This document shows, piece after piece, positions 14,789 to 22,944 of a DNA stretch of 45,786 nt (its first letter is position 1; each line of letters opens with the position of its first letter). The notes below the pieces were generated by a model. The model was not told where the DNA came from, did no database searches, and saw only the letters and a list, made by a program, of their open reading frames with translations. A program made the translations under genes and the position numbers. Source of the DNA: Acidimicrobiia bacterium (GTDB taxonomy: Bacteria > Actinomycetota > Acidimicrobiia > Acidimicrobiales > Poriferisodalaceae); assembly GCA_022826045.1 (NCBI GenBank), contig JAJDVQ010000014.1:1-45786 (forward strand), written 5' to 3'.

Positions 14789-16345
14789 TCAGTGCGAGTG
14801 AGGACCGGTCGGGCGTGGACTGGACGCCGCTGCGCTGTGCCACAGGTGCTGTGCAGCCCACGAACGGTACGGGCGCCACGACTCGGCCAACGCTTCCAGC
14901 TCGGCGGCGGTGACGGCGTGGCCGACGAGACGCTCGGCGGCCCGGCGCAGGCCGAGGTCTGAGGCGGGGAACGCATCGTCCGCGCCGAAGACGCGCATGG
15001 CGATGAGGTGCGCGGTCCACGGGCCGATGCCGGGCAGTTCGCAGAGCCGCGCCACGGTGTCGTCGAGCGTGTCTGCTGCGCTCAAGTCGAGATCGCCGTT
15101 CGCGACCGCTTCGGACAGGCCCACGATGGTGTCAATGCGGCGCTGGGTGAAGCCGAGCCCGGCGAGCCCGGACGCTCCGGCATCGGCCAAGCTCGCCGCA
15201 CCCGGGAACAGATGGGTCAAAGGCACCTGGACGTCGACGCAGCACCCCGATGGCGGCTCGAAGGGCGTGCCGAAGCGCTGGGCGATCCGGCCGCACATCG
15301 TGGAAGCCGCTGCGAGCGAGATCTGCTGGCCGACAACGATGCGGATCGCGGTCTCGAAACGGTCCCATGACCGCGGCACCCGCAGCCCGGGTGCCTGCCG
15401 TACCAGCGGGCCGATGAGCGGATCATCGGCCAGCGCAGCTTCGGCCGGCGACGGGTCCTCGTCTGTGCCGAGCATCGCGCGGCAGCGGCTCACCGCATCG
15501 ATGATCGAGTCGTACGTCGGCAAGTGCAGCCGCAGCTGCAAGTGGTCTCGGTTGCCAGCAGCAGGCACAGCGGCGGCGCTGTTCGGCCCGACCGCCATGG
15601 GGGCGGCGCTTTCGGGCACAGCCAGCTCGGCAATGCCGGGGTGGCCGCAGGCGCTGAAGCTGCGGATATAGCTGGAGTGCCCGTCGGCATCGGCGCTGAC
15701 GGCTTCGACGCCGGGGATGGCTCGAGCGCTCTGGTGCGAGATGAACGTCTCGAAGTCGAACGGCGCCAGATACGGCACCGCGAGCACGAGACCGCCGTCG
15801 AGGTGAGGCCGCTCGCCCTGCCGCCGTCTTGAGCGCAGCTCGGTCGGCGTGAAGCAGAACACCGATGTGATGGCCCGATGCAGTTGGCGCGGCCCGCCGA
15901 AGCCCGCGGCCCGGGCGATCTCGGCGAAGGTCAGATCGGTGTCGTCGATCAGGCAGCGAGCAAAGTGCGCACGACGCGACCGGGCGATGGTGGTGGGCGT
16001 CGCCCCGACATGATGCTCGAACAGCCGCCGCAGTTGTCGGCCGCTATAGCCCACGTGGGCCGCGAGCGCCTCTTCGTCGTGGTCGTCCAAGAAGCCGTCG
16101 TTGATCCGCAGCAGGGCCGCCTCGATCGGCACCGGCACGTCCAGGTCGGCGAGCGATCCGGCGCGACGCTCCGGATGGCAGCGCAGGCAGGGACGGAATC
16201 CGTTCGCCTCGGCGGCCACCGGGTTGGAGTACTGCGTCACGTTGTGCGACAGCGGTTGCGCCGAGCAGTCTGCCCGGCAGTAGATGCCCGTCGTGCGCAC
16301 GGCCGATACCTGCATGAGGCGAGTCTGGCAGGCCGCATCGGACAC
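14789..16345 (-). CDS. Ada regulatory domain - AraC HTH - AlkA glycosylase fusion
   Basis: 518 residues. N-terminal Ada zinc domain with ligands C23 and C27 (IYCRADC) and C53/C56 (CLRC). An AraC-type HTH follows (about 75-170, EEALAAHVGYSGRQLRRLFEHH, FAEIARAAGFGGPRQLHRA). Then an AlkA N-domain and HhH glycosylase: VGQQISLAAASTMCGRIAQR, LPGIGPWTAHLIAMRVFG and the catalytic-Asp segment FPASDLGL. It senses methylphosphotriesters, activates transcription and excises alkylated bases. It lacks the usual first 15-20 residues (the RDxRFDG helix): an in-frame TGA lies 12 nt upstream of GTG 16345. ATG 16315, just before AVRTTGIYC, is another possible start and would leave the repeated operator outside the gene. 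Confidence 0.9.
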   Translation of the reverse strand: MSDAACQTRLMQVSAVRTTGIYCRADCSAQPLSHNVTQYSNPVAAEANGFRPCLRCHPERRAGSLADLDVPVPIEAALLRINDGFLDDHDEEALAAHVGYSGRQLRRLFEHHVGATPTTIARSRRAHFARCLIDDTDLTFAEIARAAGFGGPRQLHRAITSVFCFTPTELRSRRRQGERPHLDGGLVLAVPYLAPFDFETFISHQSARAIPGVEAVSADADGHSSYIRSFSACGHPGIAELAVPESAAPMAVGPNSAAAVPAAGNRDHLQLRLHLPTYDSIIDAVSRCRAMLGTDEDPSPAEAALADDPLIGPLVRQAPGLRVPRSWDRFETAIRIVVGQQISLAAASTMCGRIAQRFGTPFEPPSGCCVDVQVPLTHLFPGAASLADAGASGLAGLGFTQRRIDTIVGLSEAVANGDLDLSAADTLDDTVARLCELPGIGPWTAHLIAMRVFGADDAFPASDLGLRRAAERLVGHAVTAAELEALAESWRPYRSWAAQHLWHSAAASSPRPTGPHSH

Positions 16346-16382
16346 AAACGGACATCACCAATCGAGGTCCGAACATGTCCGA
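16338..16382. promoter_or_regulatory. Four-box operator at the Ada/AlkA gene
   Basis: Four copies of (T/A)CGGAC. Two lie on the plus strand at 16338 and 16348 (10 bp apart); two lie on the minus strand, read from 16372 and 16382 (also 10 bp apart). The two pairs face each other about a centre near 16360. One-helical-turn spacing is what two AraC-type HTHs on one DNA face would need. It overlaps the GTG start of the fusion gene. Confidence 0.5.
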
Positions 16383-16499
16383 CTTGGCCCGCAAGTGTTG
16401 AGTTTCTCGAGAGGCGCACGTGTCAGCAGCCGCGTGCTTGTCTCGCGATGGCAGAGAGTGATTGGCTGCTGATGCCGGGAACTCGTGTTGGTGGCCGGT

Positions 16500-17072
16500 T
16501 CACGACGACGGCTGAACGCGGTAGTCGGGCACCACACCGCCCGAGTTCCCAGAGCCCTGCCACCAGACCACGAACGCCGTCATGCCGTCGCCCGCGTCGG
16601 TATCCACCACAACAGTGATGTCACCGTCCGTCACCTTGATCGCTTCAAGTTGCGGCGGTCCGATGCCATAGATGAGATGGCCCCAGATCCGATCTCCCCG
16701 GTCGTCGAGAGCATCGTACGACGGTGGCACGTAGGACCCGCCTGACATGCCGTACCACACGTCGTCCTCCGCGGGCCTCGCGCCACAGAACCCGCCCCCG
16801 TTCCCAAGAGCATCGGCCGCAGAATCTTCCAGCCATGACGGCACGGCGACCCTCAGATCTACGCATTGGTGGTTGTTCCACAGTTGGGCCCGTCGCGACG
16901 ACAACCTGACCATGGCAACATCGTCCAAACGTTCCACTCGATCGTCCGAGACGCTGTAGATGTGAGCCTCCACGATTTGGGGAGAGGCCCCACATCCACT
17001 GGATGCCATGAGACCGATGCTCGCCACCAAAGCGACCATTGCGGCCTTGATGCGACGAGGCGGCAGCGACAC
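16500..17072 (-). CDS. Putative secreted lipoprotein
   Basis: 190 residues. N-terminal signal: basic residues (PPRRIK), hydrophobic AAMVALVASIGLM, then lipobox MASSGC, so it is probably lipidated at Cys near residue 24. The mature part has no family I recognise: VEAHIYSVSDDRVERLDDVA, two Cys positions (HQCVDL, GGFCGA) that could pair, and a C-terminal beta-rich segment (DITVVVDTDAGDGMTAFVVW). The GTG at 17072 gives a compact signal peptide; ATG further in is possible. It follows the XRE/nucleotidyltransferase pair by 17 bp. Confidence 0.65.
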   Translation of the reverse strand: MSLPPRRIKAAMVALVASIGLMASSGCGASPQIVEAHIYSVSDDRVERLDDVAMVRLSSRRAQLWNNHQCVDLRVAVPSWLEDSAADALGNGGGFCGARPAEDDVWYGMSGGSYVPPSYDALDDRGDRIWGHLIYGIGPPQLEAIKVTDGDITVVVDTDAGDGMTAFVVWWQGSGNSGGVVPDYRVQPSS

Positions 17073-17089
17073 GAGAGAGCTTCGGGGAA

Positions 17090-17527
17090 TCAGATCGCGG
17101 CTGCGGTTCGCTCGATGCGTGCGAGCAGCGCCGCTGAGGGCGTGACCTTGCCGTTCAGGTAGGTGCTGAGCCTCGACGGGCTGGTGCCCACTGATGCTGC
17201 GAACTCTGCCTTGCTGGTTCCCGCGCGTACGACGGCTGCTCGGACACGGGCGGCCACGGCGGCGCGGTCGGCGCGGTCGGTTTCGTCGCGGGCGTGCTGG
17301 ATCGCCAGTCTGAACAGCGCGCTCGCGCCGTCGGGTTCGCGCCAGCCCAGGCAGCGCTCGACCCGTCGAGCCACAGGCCCCCACGGCGATCTGCGGATCT
17401 CAGCGAAGACGGGACGCCAGTCGGGCACCAGGCCCCGGTCGATCACGGCAGCCAGTGCCTCCGAGGGCCATGTGCCGATGTCGTCGGACGTCTCGGCGTC
17501 GACGTTGCGGAACCGAAGTGCGCTCAT
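17090..17527 (-). CDS. XRE-family antitoxin candidate
   Basis: 145 residues. The C-terminal third is a Cro/C1-type HTH: AGTSKAEFAASVGTSPSRLSTYLNGKVTPSAALL. The N-terminal part (WPSEALAAVIDRGLVPDWRPVF) is helical. The ATG overlaps the stop of the upstream nucleotidyltransferase gene by 4 nt (ATGA), a toxin-first order. It is probably the repressor that binds the palindrome at the operon promoter. Confidence 0.75.
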   Translation of the reverse strand: MSALRFRNVDAETSDDIGTWPSEALAAVIDRGLVPDWRPVFAEIRRSPWGPVARRVERCLGWREPDGASALFRLAIQHARDETDRADRAAVAARVRAAVVRAGTSKAEFAASVGTSPSRLSTYLNGKVTPSAALLARIERTAAAI

Positions 17528-18213
17528 ACGGCACCGCCCAGCCGCAGGGCCAGCGCTTGGCAGACAGCCACGACGTCGGGCCAGCGGTGCCAGCGCGGGT
17601 CGAGGTTCTTGTAGCGGAACAGTTCGTCGGTCACGCCGCTGTCACGCGGCGACGGCTCGGCCAGCGCGATCACCAGCGAGGTCAGCACCGACGCAGGCTC
17701 GTCCGACCGGTCGGCGTAGTAGCCGTCGATGTCCGACAGCACGCCGACGGCGGTCTCGACGCCGATGTGGTCGGCGAGCGCAACGACATCGAGGTAGTCG
17801 CGCACCGCGTTGCGCTGCACCACCAGGAAGGCCTTGACGCGCAGAGCTTCCGCCTCGGTCGGCGCCACCACGACGGCGCCGTTGCCGACGTCGACCTCGA
17901 CGGTCTCGAGCGGCCTGCGGCGTCGCATCTGGCGCAGCCCGGCCTCGATGCCGTCGAGGCTGCCCATGATGGTGAATGGCGGCTTGGAGGCGCGCACCGA
18001 TGTCGCCCACCCCTCGGTGGCCTCCACTGCCTCCAGCACGGCTTCGTAGCGGTCGGCCAGATCGACAAGCACGTGGTCGTGGTCGAGCGAGTCGCGGTGG
18101 CCCGCATACAGCGCAGCGGCTGATCCTCCCACCAGGACGGCGTCGGGCACGACCGCCTGCAAACGCGCCGCCGACTCCATCACCCGCCGCAGCGTTGCGC
18201 TCATCTCGGCCAT
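17524..18213 (-). CDS. Nucleotidyltransferase-fold protein (AbiEii-like toxin candidate)
   Basis: 229 residues. The nucleotidyltransferase core is VLVGGSAAALYAGHRDSLDHDH: GGS helix, then DxD-type acidic pair. Further segments are LRVKAFLVVQRNAVRDYLDVVAL and a helical C-terminus. This fold is shared by AbiEii and MenT-type toxins, which modify tRNA or other substrates with NTPs. ATG 18213 is preferred because it sits 7 nt after the TATGAT box within the palindromic operator; ATG 18225 lies inside the operator itself. Confidence 0.72.
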   Translation of the reverse strand: MAEMSATLRRVMESAARLQAVVPDAVLVGGSAAALYAGHRDSLDHDHVLVDLADRYEAVLEAVEATEGWATSVRASKPPFTIMGSLDGIEAGLRQMRRRRPLETVEVDVGNGAVVVAPTEAEALRVKAFLVVQRNAVRDYLDVVALADHIGVETAVGVLSDIDGYYADRSDEPASVLTSLVIALAEPSPRDSGVTDELFRYKNLDPRWHRWPDVVAVCQALALRLGGAV

Positions 18214-18217
18214 GCGG

Positions 18218-18235
18218 CTTATCATAAATGATAAG
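18218..18235 (-). promoter_or_regulatory. Palindromic operator covering the -10 box
   Basis: Perfect 8-bp arms CTTATCAT / ATGATAAG separated by 2 bp. Read on the minus strand, the right half supplies TATGAT (18221-18226), 7 nt upstream of ATG 18213. A repressor bound here would block RNA polymerase directly. Confidence 0.65.
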
Positions 18236-18292
18236 TCAACGTTCCGATGCCGTCAGCGATCGCCGCCGACCGCTGAAGGGCCGGGGAAGAGA

Positions 18293-19876
18293 TCAGGTCT
18301 CGTTGACGCCGGATCTTCCCCTGGCTCGCCGGGCACGGCGGCGGCGCAGCCACCACCATGTGACTGCGAGCACGATTGCGATGACCGGCAGGAACGGCAG
18401 CAGCGCGGCGGCGACCAGCCCGATGCCAGTGGCGATGGCTGCCAAGGCGCCCCAGCCGCCGCTCAATGCGTCGCCGAACCCAGGCGAAGTCTCGTCTGCT
18501 TCGAGATACAGCTGCAGCATGGCGCCGCGGGCCAGCCGGCCCAGTTCGGCGCCGTCGGCAGTGACGGGGACGGCGCTGACGCGGATGTCGATGTCCAGCC
18601 CGCGGGTTGCCACGCGTCCTGCGATGCGACCGTCGGAGATCGTGTAGCCGAGCGTGGCCGTGGCTCGCTCGCCGGGCTCGATGCGGGCGAGGCTCGTGCC
18701 GTCGGGCACCGTCAGGTCGTCGTTGTCGAAACGCAGCGCGTTCGATGTCAGAGCGATGTCCGTCAGCACCGTCTCGCCATTGTTCTCCACCTCGATGCAC
18801 AGGCCGACATCGCCGTCGGGCGGCGTCAGCATGTCCTTGTAGCCAAGGCAGGGATCCTCGTCGCCTGCGGCCATCCAAGCCTGCACGATCATCGATGCGC
18901 TCGGCACTGCCTCGACCGATTCGGTGATCGACAGCGTGATGGTGGCCAGGTCGACCCGGTCGCGCAGCGAGCGCAGCTGCCCGCGCAGCCGCTCCAGATC
19001 GCTCTCACGGCTGGCCAGCTCGCGTTCGAGCTCGGCCACGCCTGCTGCCTCGGTGGCTTGTGACAGGAATTCTCGCAGCCGGTTCACGCTGACCTCTGCC
19101 GTGGAGATGCGGCTGGCGAGATCCACGACGATGCCGGTCACATCCTCGGCGTTGACGGTCTGCTCCACGAGTTCGCCGACGTTCGACAGGCGTTCCAGTG
19201 CGTCCGAGAACTGCTGCGGACGCACCTTGAAGGTCAGGATGGTGCGTGCGCGGCCCTGCGTGCGGGTGTCCTGAGCGAACACGAAGCCGCCGAGACCCTC
19301 GATGATCGAAGTAGCTTGCGCCCCCGCCGCGGCGACGTCTGCCGTCTCGACGGCGATGTGGGCTGTGTAGATGATGTCGCGCCCGAGGTTGGCGGCCACG
19401 TCGGGCACGCTCGTGGCCAGAGCAGCGGTGTCTCCTTCGTCCGACGCGGGCGCGCTCTCGAGCATCGCCTCCGCGATCGTGTCGCCGCCAGCCATCATCT
19501 CGTCCTCGGACATGAACATCTCGTCCATGTCGCCACCCATCGCTCCGTCGTCCATGCTTGCGGCGAACTCCTCCATGTCTTCGTCCGAAGCGGACACGGT
19601 CGTGAACGTTGCGCGTTCGCTGCCGCCAGCATCGGCGTCATCGGAACTCATGGCGCTGCACGCCGCGGCCAGCAGCACCAGTGCCAGCGCGGCTGCCGCC
19701 GTTCGCCAAATGAGATGCCTGCTGGCAAGGCGTCCGGGCACCACGATCGAGGCCGAAGATGCTTGGATCGCAGACGCTGCCTGAGGTGCGGCGCCGGCCG
19801 TGCTCGTGTCGGCAGCCTCGCGCGGTGCGGCTCGCACGGCGTGCCCACTTGGTGTGCGGCTGTACGGAACGGTCAT
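18293..19876 (-). CDS. DUF4349-domain lipoprotein
   Basis: 527 residues. A 55-residue Ala/Ser/Arg-rich leader precedes a hydrophobic segment TAAAALALVLLAAAC ending in a lipobox, so it is probably a lipoprotein with an unusually long cytoplasmic n-region. Next comes a Met/Asp/Glu-rich low-complexity stretch (MDDGAMGGDMDEMFMSEDEM). DUF4349 follows from about residue 185: RDIIYTAHIAVETADV, GGFVFAQD and a coiled coil (LERELASRESDLERLRGQLR). A C-terminal membrane helix and basic tail end it. ATG 19876 follows a strong GGAGGGG. The Met/Asp cluster might bind metal; this is inference. Confidence 0.82.
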   Translation of the reverse strand: MTVPYSRTPSGHAVRAAPREAADTSTAGAAPQAASAIQASSASIVVPGRLASRHLIWRTAAAALALVLLAAACSAMSSDDADAGGSERATFTTVSASDEDMEEFAASMDDGAMGGDMDEMFMSEDEMMAGGDTIAEAMLESAPASDEGDTAALATSVPDVAANLGRDIIYTAHIAVETADVAAAGAQATSIIEGLGGFVFAQDTRTQGRARTILTFKVRPQQFSDALERLSNVGELVEQTVNAEDVTGIVVDLASRISTAEVSVNRLREFLSQATEAAGVAELERELASRESDLERLRGQLRSLRDRVDLATITLSITESVEAVPSASMIVQAWMAAGDEDPCLGYKDMLTPPDGDVGLCIEVENNGETVLTDIALTSNALRFDNDDLTVPDGTSLARIEPGERATATLGYTISDGRIAGRVATRGLDIDIRVSAVPVTADGAELGRLARGAMLQLYLEADETSPGFGDALSGGWGALAAIATGIGLVAAALLPFLPVIAIVLAVTWWWLRRRRARRARGRSGVNET

Positions 19877-20024
19877 GACGTCCCCTCCCTGGGTTGGCCG
19901 CTCATCGAACGGCTCTACCGGAGTGACGCCCATGGTCCCGTGGTCGTTCCCGCAGGGCCATTGCGGTTGCGTGTCGGTCACGAGACCATGACGCGCCCCC
20001 GCTGTCATGCGTCCGTGCGCGCTG

Positions 20025-21197
20025 TCAGCGGAAGGCGGGGATGTTGGTGATCTGCTGACCCAGGATCAGCCCGTGGATCTCCTCGGTGCCCTCGTAGGTC
20101 ATGACCGATTCCATGTTCGCTGCATGGCGCATCGGCGCGTACTCGGTGGAGACGCCGTTGGCGCCCATCATCGCCCGTGCGGTGCGGGCCGTGTCGATGG
20201 CGACGCGGCAGTTGTGTCGCTTGGCCATCGAGATGTGGTGCGGCCGCAGCCGGTGCTGTTCTTTGAGCTGGCCCAGTCGCATGGCCTGCAGGTTGGCGTT
20301 GGTGATGTCGGTGAGCATGTCGGCGAACTTGATCTGGCTGATCTGGAAGCCGGCCAGCGGCTTGCCGAACTGGGGCCGTTCGAGCTGGTAGCTGAGCGCC
20401 TGCTCGTAGCAGCAGCGAGCCACGCCGACGGCGCCGAAGGCGATGCCGAAGCGGGCCTCGGACAGGCAGCTCAGCGGCGCGCCGATGCTGAGCGCGTCGG
20501 GCAGGCGCATCGACTCGGGCACTTCGACATCGTCCATGTAGAACTCGCCGGTCACCGAGGCCCGCAGCGAGAGCTTGTTCTGGATCTTGCGGGCTTCGAA
20601 GCCGGGCGAGTCGGTGGGCACCAAGAAGCCCCGGAAGCCGTCGTCGGTGTTGGCCCACACAATGGCCAGATCGGCCAGCCCGGCGTTGGTGATCCACCGC
20701 TTGGCGCCGTTGAGGATCCACGAGTCACCCCGCCGCACCGCCCGGGTGGTCATCGAAGCCGGGTCGGAGCCGTGGTCGGGCTCGGTCAGCCCGAAGCAGC
20801 CGATGATCTCGCCGGCCGCCATGCGCGGCAGCCAGTGCTCCTTCTGTTCGGTGGAGCCGTAGCGCCAGATCGGGAACATGCACAGCGACCCCTGCACCGA
20901 CACGAAGCTGCGCAGCCCGCTGTCGCCGGCTTCGAGTTCGCGGCAGGCCACGCCGTACGCCATGGCCGACGCGCCAGCGCATCCGTAGCCGTCGAGGTGC
21001 ATGCCGAGCAGGCCCATGTCGGCGATCGTCGGGATCAGCTCCATCGGGAACGTGCCTGCCTCGAAGTGGTCGCCCACGATCGGGTCCCACTCCTTGGCCA
21101 CGAACGTGGCGACCGTGTCGCGGATCATCGTTTCCTCGTCGGACAGGATTTCGTCCATCTCGTAGAAGTCCGACAGCGATGCAGGCGTTTGGCTCAT
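20025..21197 (-). CDS. gcdH: Glutaryl-CoA dehydrogenase-like acyl-CoA dehydrogenase
   Basis: 390 residues. FAD enzyme of lysine/tryptophan/aromatic degradation, predicted to convert glutaryl-CoA to crotonyl-CoA and CO2. It shows the GCDH-type features: CFGLTEPDHGSDPASM, WILNGAKRWITNAGLADLA, RPQFGKPLAGFQ and the C-terminal MTYEGTEEIHGLILG with the catalytic glutamate. ATG 21197 was chosen because family homology starts just after it; the longer frame would add 30 residues of unlikely sequence. It is divergent from the MBL-fold gene 76 bp away. Confidence 0.9.
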   Translation of the reverse strand: MSQTPASLSDFYEMDEILSDEETMIRDTVATFVAKEWDPIVGDHFEAGTFPMELIPTIADMGLLGMHLDGYGCAGASAMAYGVACRELEAGDSGLRSFVSVQGSLCMFPIWRYGSTEQKEHWLPRMAAGEIIGCFGLTEPDHGSDPASMTTRAVRRGDSWILNGAKRWITNAGLADLAIVWANTDDGFRGFLVPTDSPGFEARKIQNKLSLRASVTGEFYMDDVEVPESMRLPDALSIGAPLSCLSEARFGIAFGAVGVARCCYEQALSYQLERPQFGKPLAGFQISQIKFADMLTDITNANLQAMRLGQLKEQHRLRPHHISMAKRHNCRVAIDTARTARAMMGANGVSTEYAPMRHAANMESVMTYEGTEEIHGLILGQQITNIPAFR

Positions 21198-21259
21198 GGG
21201 CGCATACTGCCGCGTCGGCGCCCGAAGGGCCAACCCGCCCCGGGCGCTCAGCCTCTGAG

Positions 21260-21265
21260 TACTGT
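21260..21265 (+). promoter_or_regulatory. -10 box TACTGT, likely leaderless start
   Basis: TACTGT ends 8 nt before ATG 21274, with no Shine-Dalgarno between them. Confidence 0.4.
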
Positions 21266-21273
21266 GCGCTGGC

Positions 21274-22032
21274 ATGGGTGACGACACTGTCGACGATCCG
21301 CAGGCACGCCAGCCCGGTGAGAGCCGGCTCTACTTCCGCCAGCTGCTGTCGGGACAGGACTTCGCCACCAGCGACCCGATCGCCCGCCAGATGGTGAACT
21401 TCGCCTACCTCATCGGCGACCGGGAGACCCGCGAGGCCGTCGTGGTGGATCCGGCGTATGCCGTCGACGACCTGCTCGACATCCTGGCCGAAGACGAGAT
21501 GCAGCTCACCGGGGTGCTGGCCACGCACTTTCACGCCGATCACATCGGCGGGAACATGATGGGCTACAGCATCGAGGGCGTCGCCCAGCTGCTCGAACGC
21601 CAGGGCACGAAGATTCACCTGCAGGCACCCGAGGCCGAACTTGTGCGCAAGACCACCGGCATCTCGATGAACGACATGGAGCTGCACGCCCCGGGCGACG
21701 TGGTGTCGGTGGGTGCGGTGGACATCGAGCTGCTGCACACCCCCGGGCACACGCCCGGCAGCCAGTGCTTCATGGTCGGCGGGGCGCTGGTCGCCGGCGA
21801 CACGCTGTTCCTGGACGGCTGCGGGCGGATGGACCTGCCGGGCAGCGACCCAGCGGCGATGTACCGCTCGCTGCACGACACGCTCGCCAAGGTGCCCGAC
21901 TCGGCCGTGCTGTTTCCCGGCCACCGTTACTCGTTCGAGCCCAGCGCCACCATGGGCCAGACACGTCAGATGAACTACGTCTTCAAGCCAAGCAGCGAGG
22001 CGCAGTGGCTGATGATGTTCGGGCAGGGCTGA
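21274..22032 (+). CDS. MBL-fold hydrolase, persulfide dioxygenase-like
   Basis: 252 residues of the metallo-beta-lactamase fold. Metal ligands: THFHADHIGG near residue 88, HTPGHTPGSQCF near 155 and GDTLFLDGCGR near 173, with a final PGHRYSF. The spacing and the C-terminal GRMDLPGSDP resemble ETHE1/glyoxalase-II type enzymes. The rhodanese gene directly downstream supports a role in sulfide/persulfide oxidation; ordinary hydroxyacylglutathione hydrolase activity is the alternative. The 3' end carries the first copy of a 34-bp repeat. Confidence 0.85.
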   Translation: MGDDTVDDPQARQPGESRLYFRQLLSGQDFATSDPIARQMVNFAYLIGDRETREAVVVDPAYAVDDLLDILAEDEMQLTGVLATHFHADHIGGNMMGYSIEGVAQLLERQGTKIHLQAPEAELVRKTTGISMNDMELHAPGDVVSVGAVDIELLHTPGHTPGSQCFMVGGALVAGDTLFLDGCGRMDLPGSDPAAMYRSLHDTLAKVPDSAVLFPGHRYSFEPSATMGQTRQMNYVFKPSSEAQWLMMFGQG

Positions 22033-22097
22033 GAGCGGTGTCCTGCGCCGAGCGTGTGGTGGTGGCGCAGTGGCTGATGATGTTCGGGCAGGGCTGA
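21999..22097 (+). repeat. Perfect 34-bp direct repeat, 65 bp apart
   Basis: The sequence at 21999-22032 (last 11 codons and stop of the MBL gene) recurs without mismatch at 22064-22097, where its final A is the first base of the rhodanese ATG. The 31 bp between the copies are unique. This is a 65-bp tandem duplication in 1.5 copies. Confidence 0.95.
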
Positions 22098-22927
22098 TGG
22101 CCTCGCTGCCGCCGGTGGTGAGCGCCGCCGAGCTGACTGGCCGTGACGACGTCGTGCTCTGCGACGTGCGCTGGTATCTCGACGGCCGGTCCGGCTATGA
22201 CGCCTACTTCGAAGGCCACATCGCTGGTGCCATCTGGGTGGACCTCGACGCGCACCTGTCCGCGCACGGCGCGCCCGCCCATGGCCGCCATCCGCTGCCG
22301 ACCGCCGAGAGCTTCGCCGCATCCTTGGGGGTCCTGGGCATCGGCCCCGACGACCCGGTCGTGGCGTACGACGACCTGAACGGCACCGCCGCGGGCCGGA
22401 TGGTGTGGATGCTGCGAGTGCTCGGCCACAATGCGGCACTGCTCGACGGCGGACTGGGCTCGTGGACGGGCGCTACCGAGACGGCGCCGAGCACGCGAGC
22501 CGCCTGCGAGTGCCCGGTACGAGCCTGGCCAGACGGGGCATTCGTCGATATCGACGCAGCCGCCGACGCCGGCGCCAGCCCGGACGTCGTGCTGATCGAC
22601 GCCCGCGGAGGCGACCGCTACCGCGGCGAGACCGAACCCGTCGATCCACGCCCCGGCCACATCCCTGGCGCGGTCAACGTGCCGATGACCGACAACCTCG
22701 ACCCCGATGGCAGTTTCGCCGACGCTGCGACGCTCCGCGCCCGCTATGGAGCCGAGGGCGTAAAGGCGGCCGGCGGAGCAAACAACGCCGTCGTGTACTG
22801 CGGCTCAGGCGTCAGCGCCTGCATGGACGCACTGGCCATGGAGCGCGCCGGCCTCGGCCGCCCGGCGGTGTACATCGGCTCGTGGTCGCAATGGAGCCAC
22901 ACCGACCGCCCCGCCGAGACCGCCTGA
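22097..22927 (+). CDS. Thiosulfate/3-mercaptopyruvate sulfurtransferase (rhodanese)
   Basis: 276 residues with two rhodanese domains. The N-terminal inactive one has CDVRWYLDGRSGYDAYFEGH and GHIAGAIWVDL; the C-terminal one has LIDARGGDRYRGETEP, GHIPGAVNVP and the active loop YCGSGVSAC with catalytic Cys near residue 233. It transfers sulfane sulfur to an acceptor. ATG 22097 overlaps the stop of the duplicated MBL 3' end and follows GGGCAGGG. Its position suggests it was once coupled directly to the MBL gene by TGATG. Confidence 0.92.
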   Translation: MASLPPVVSAAELTGRDDVVLCDVRWYLDGRSGYDAYFEGHIAGAIWVDLDAHLSAHGAPAHGRHPLPTAESFAASLGVLGIGPDDPVVAYDDLNGTAAGRMVWMLRVLGHNAALLDGGLGSWTGATETAPSTRAACECPVRAWPDGAFVDIDAAADAGASPDVVLIDARGGDRYRGETEPVDPRPGHIPGAVNVPMTDNLDPDGSFADAATLRARYGAEGVKAAGGANNAVVYCGSGVSACMDALAMERAGLGRPAVYIGSWSQWSHTDRPAETA

Positions 22928-22944
22928 GCGGACAGGCACAGATG

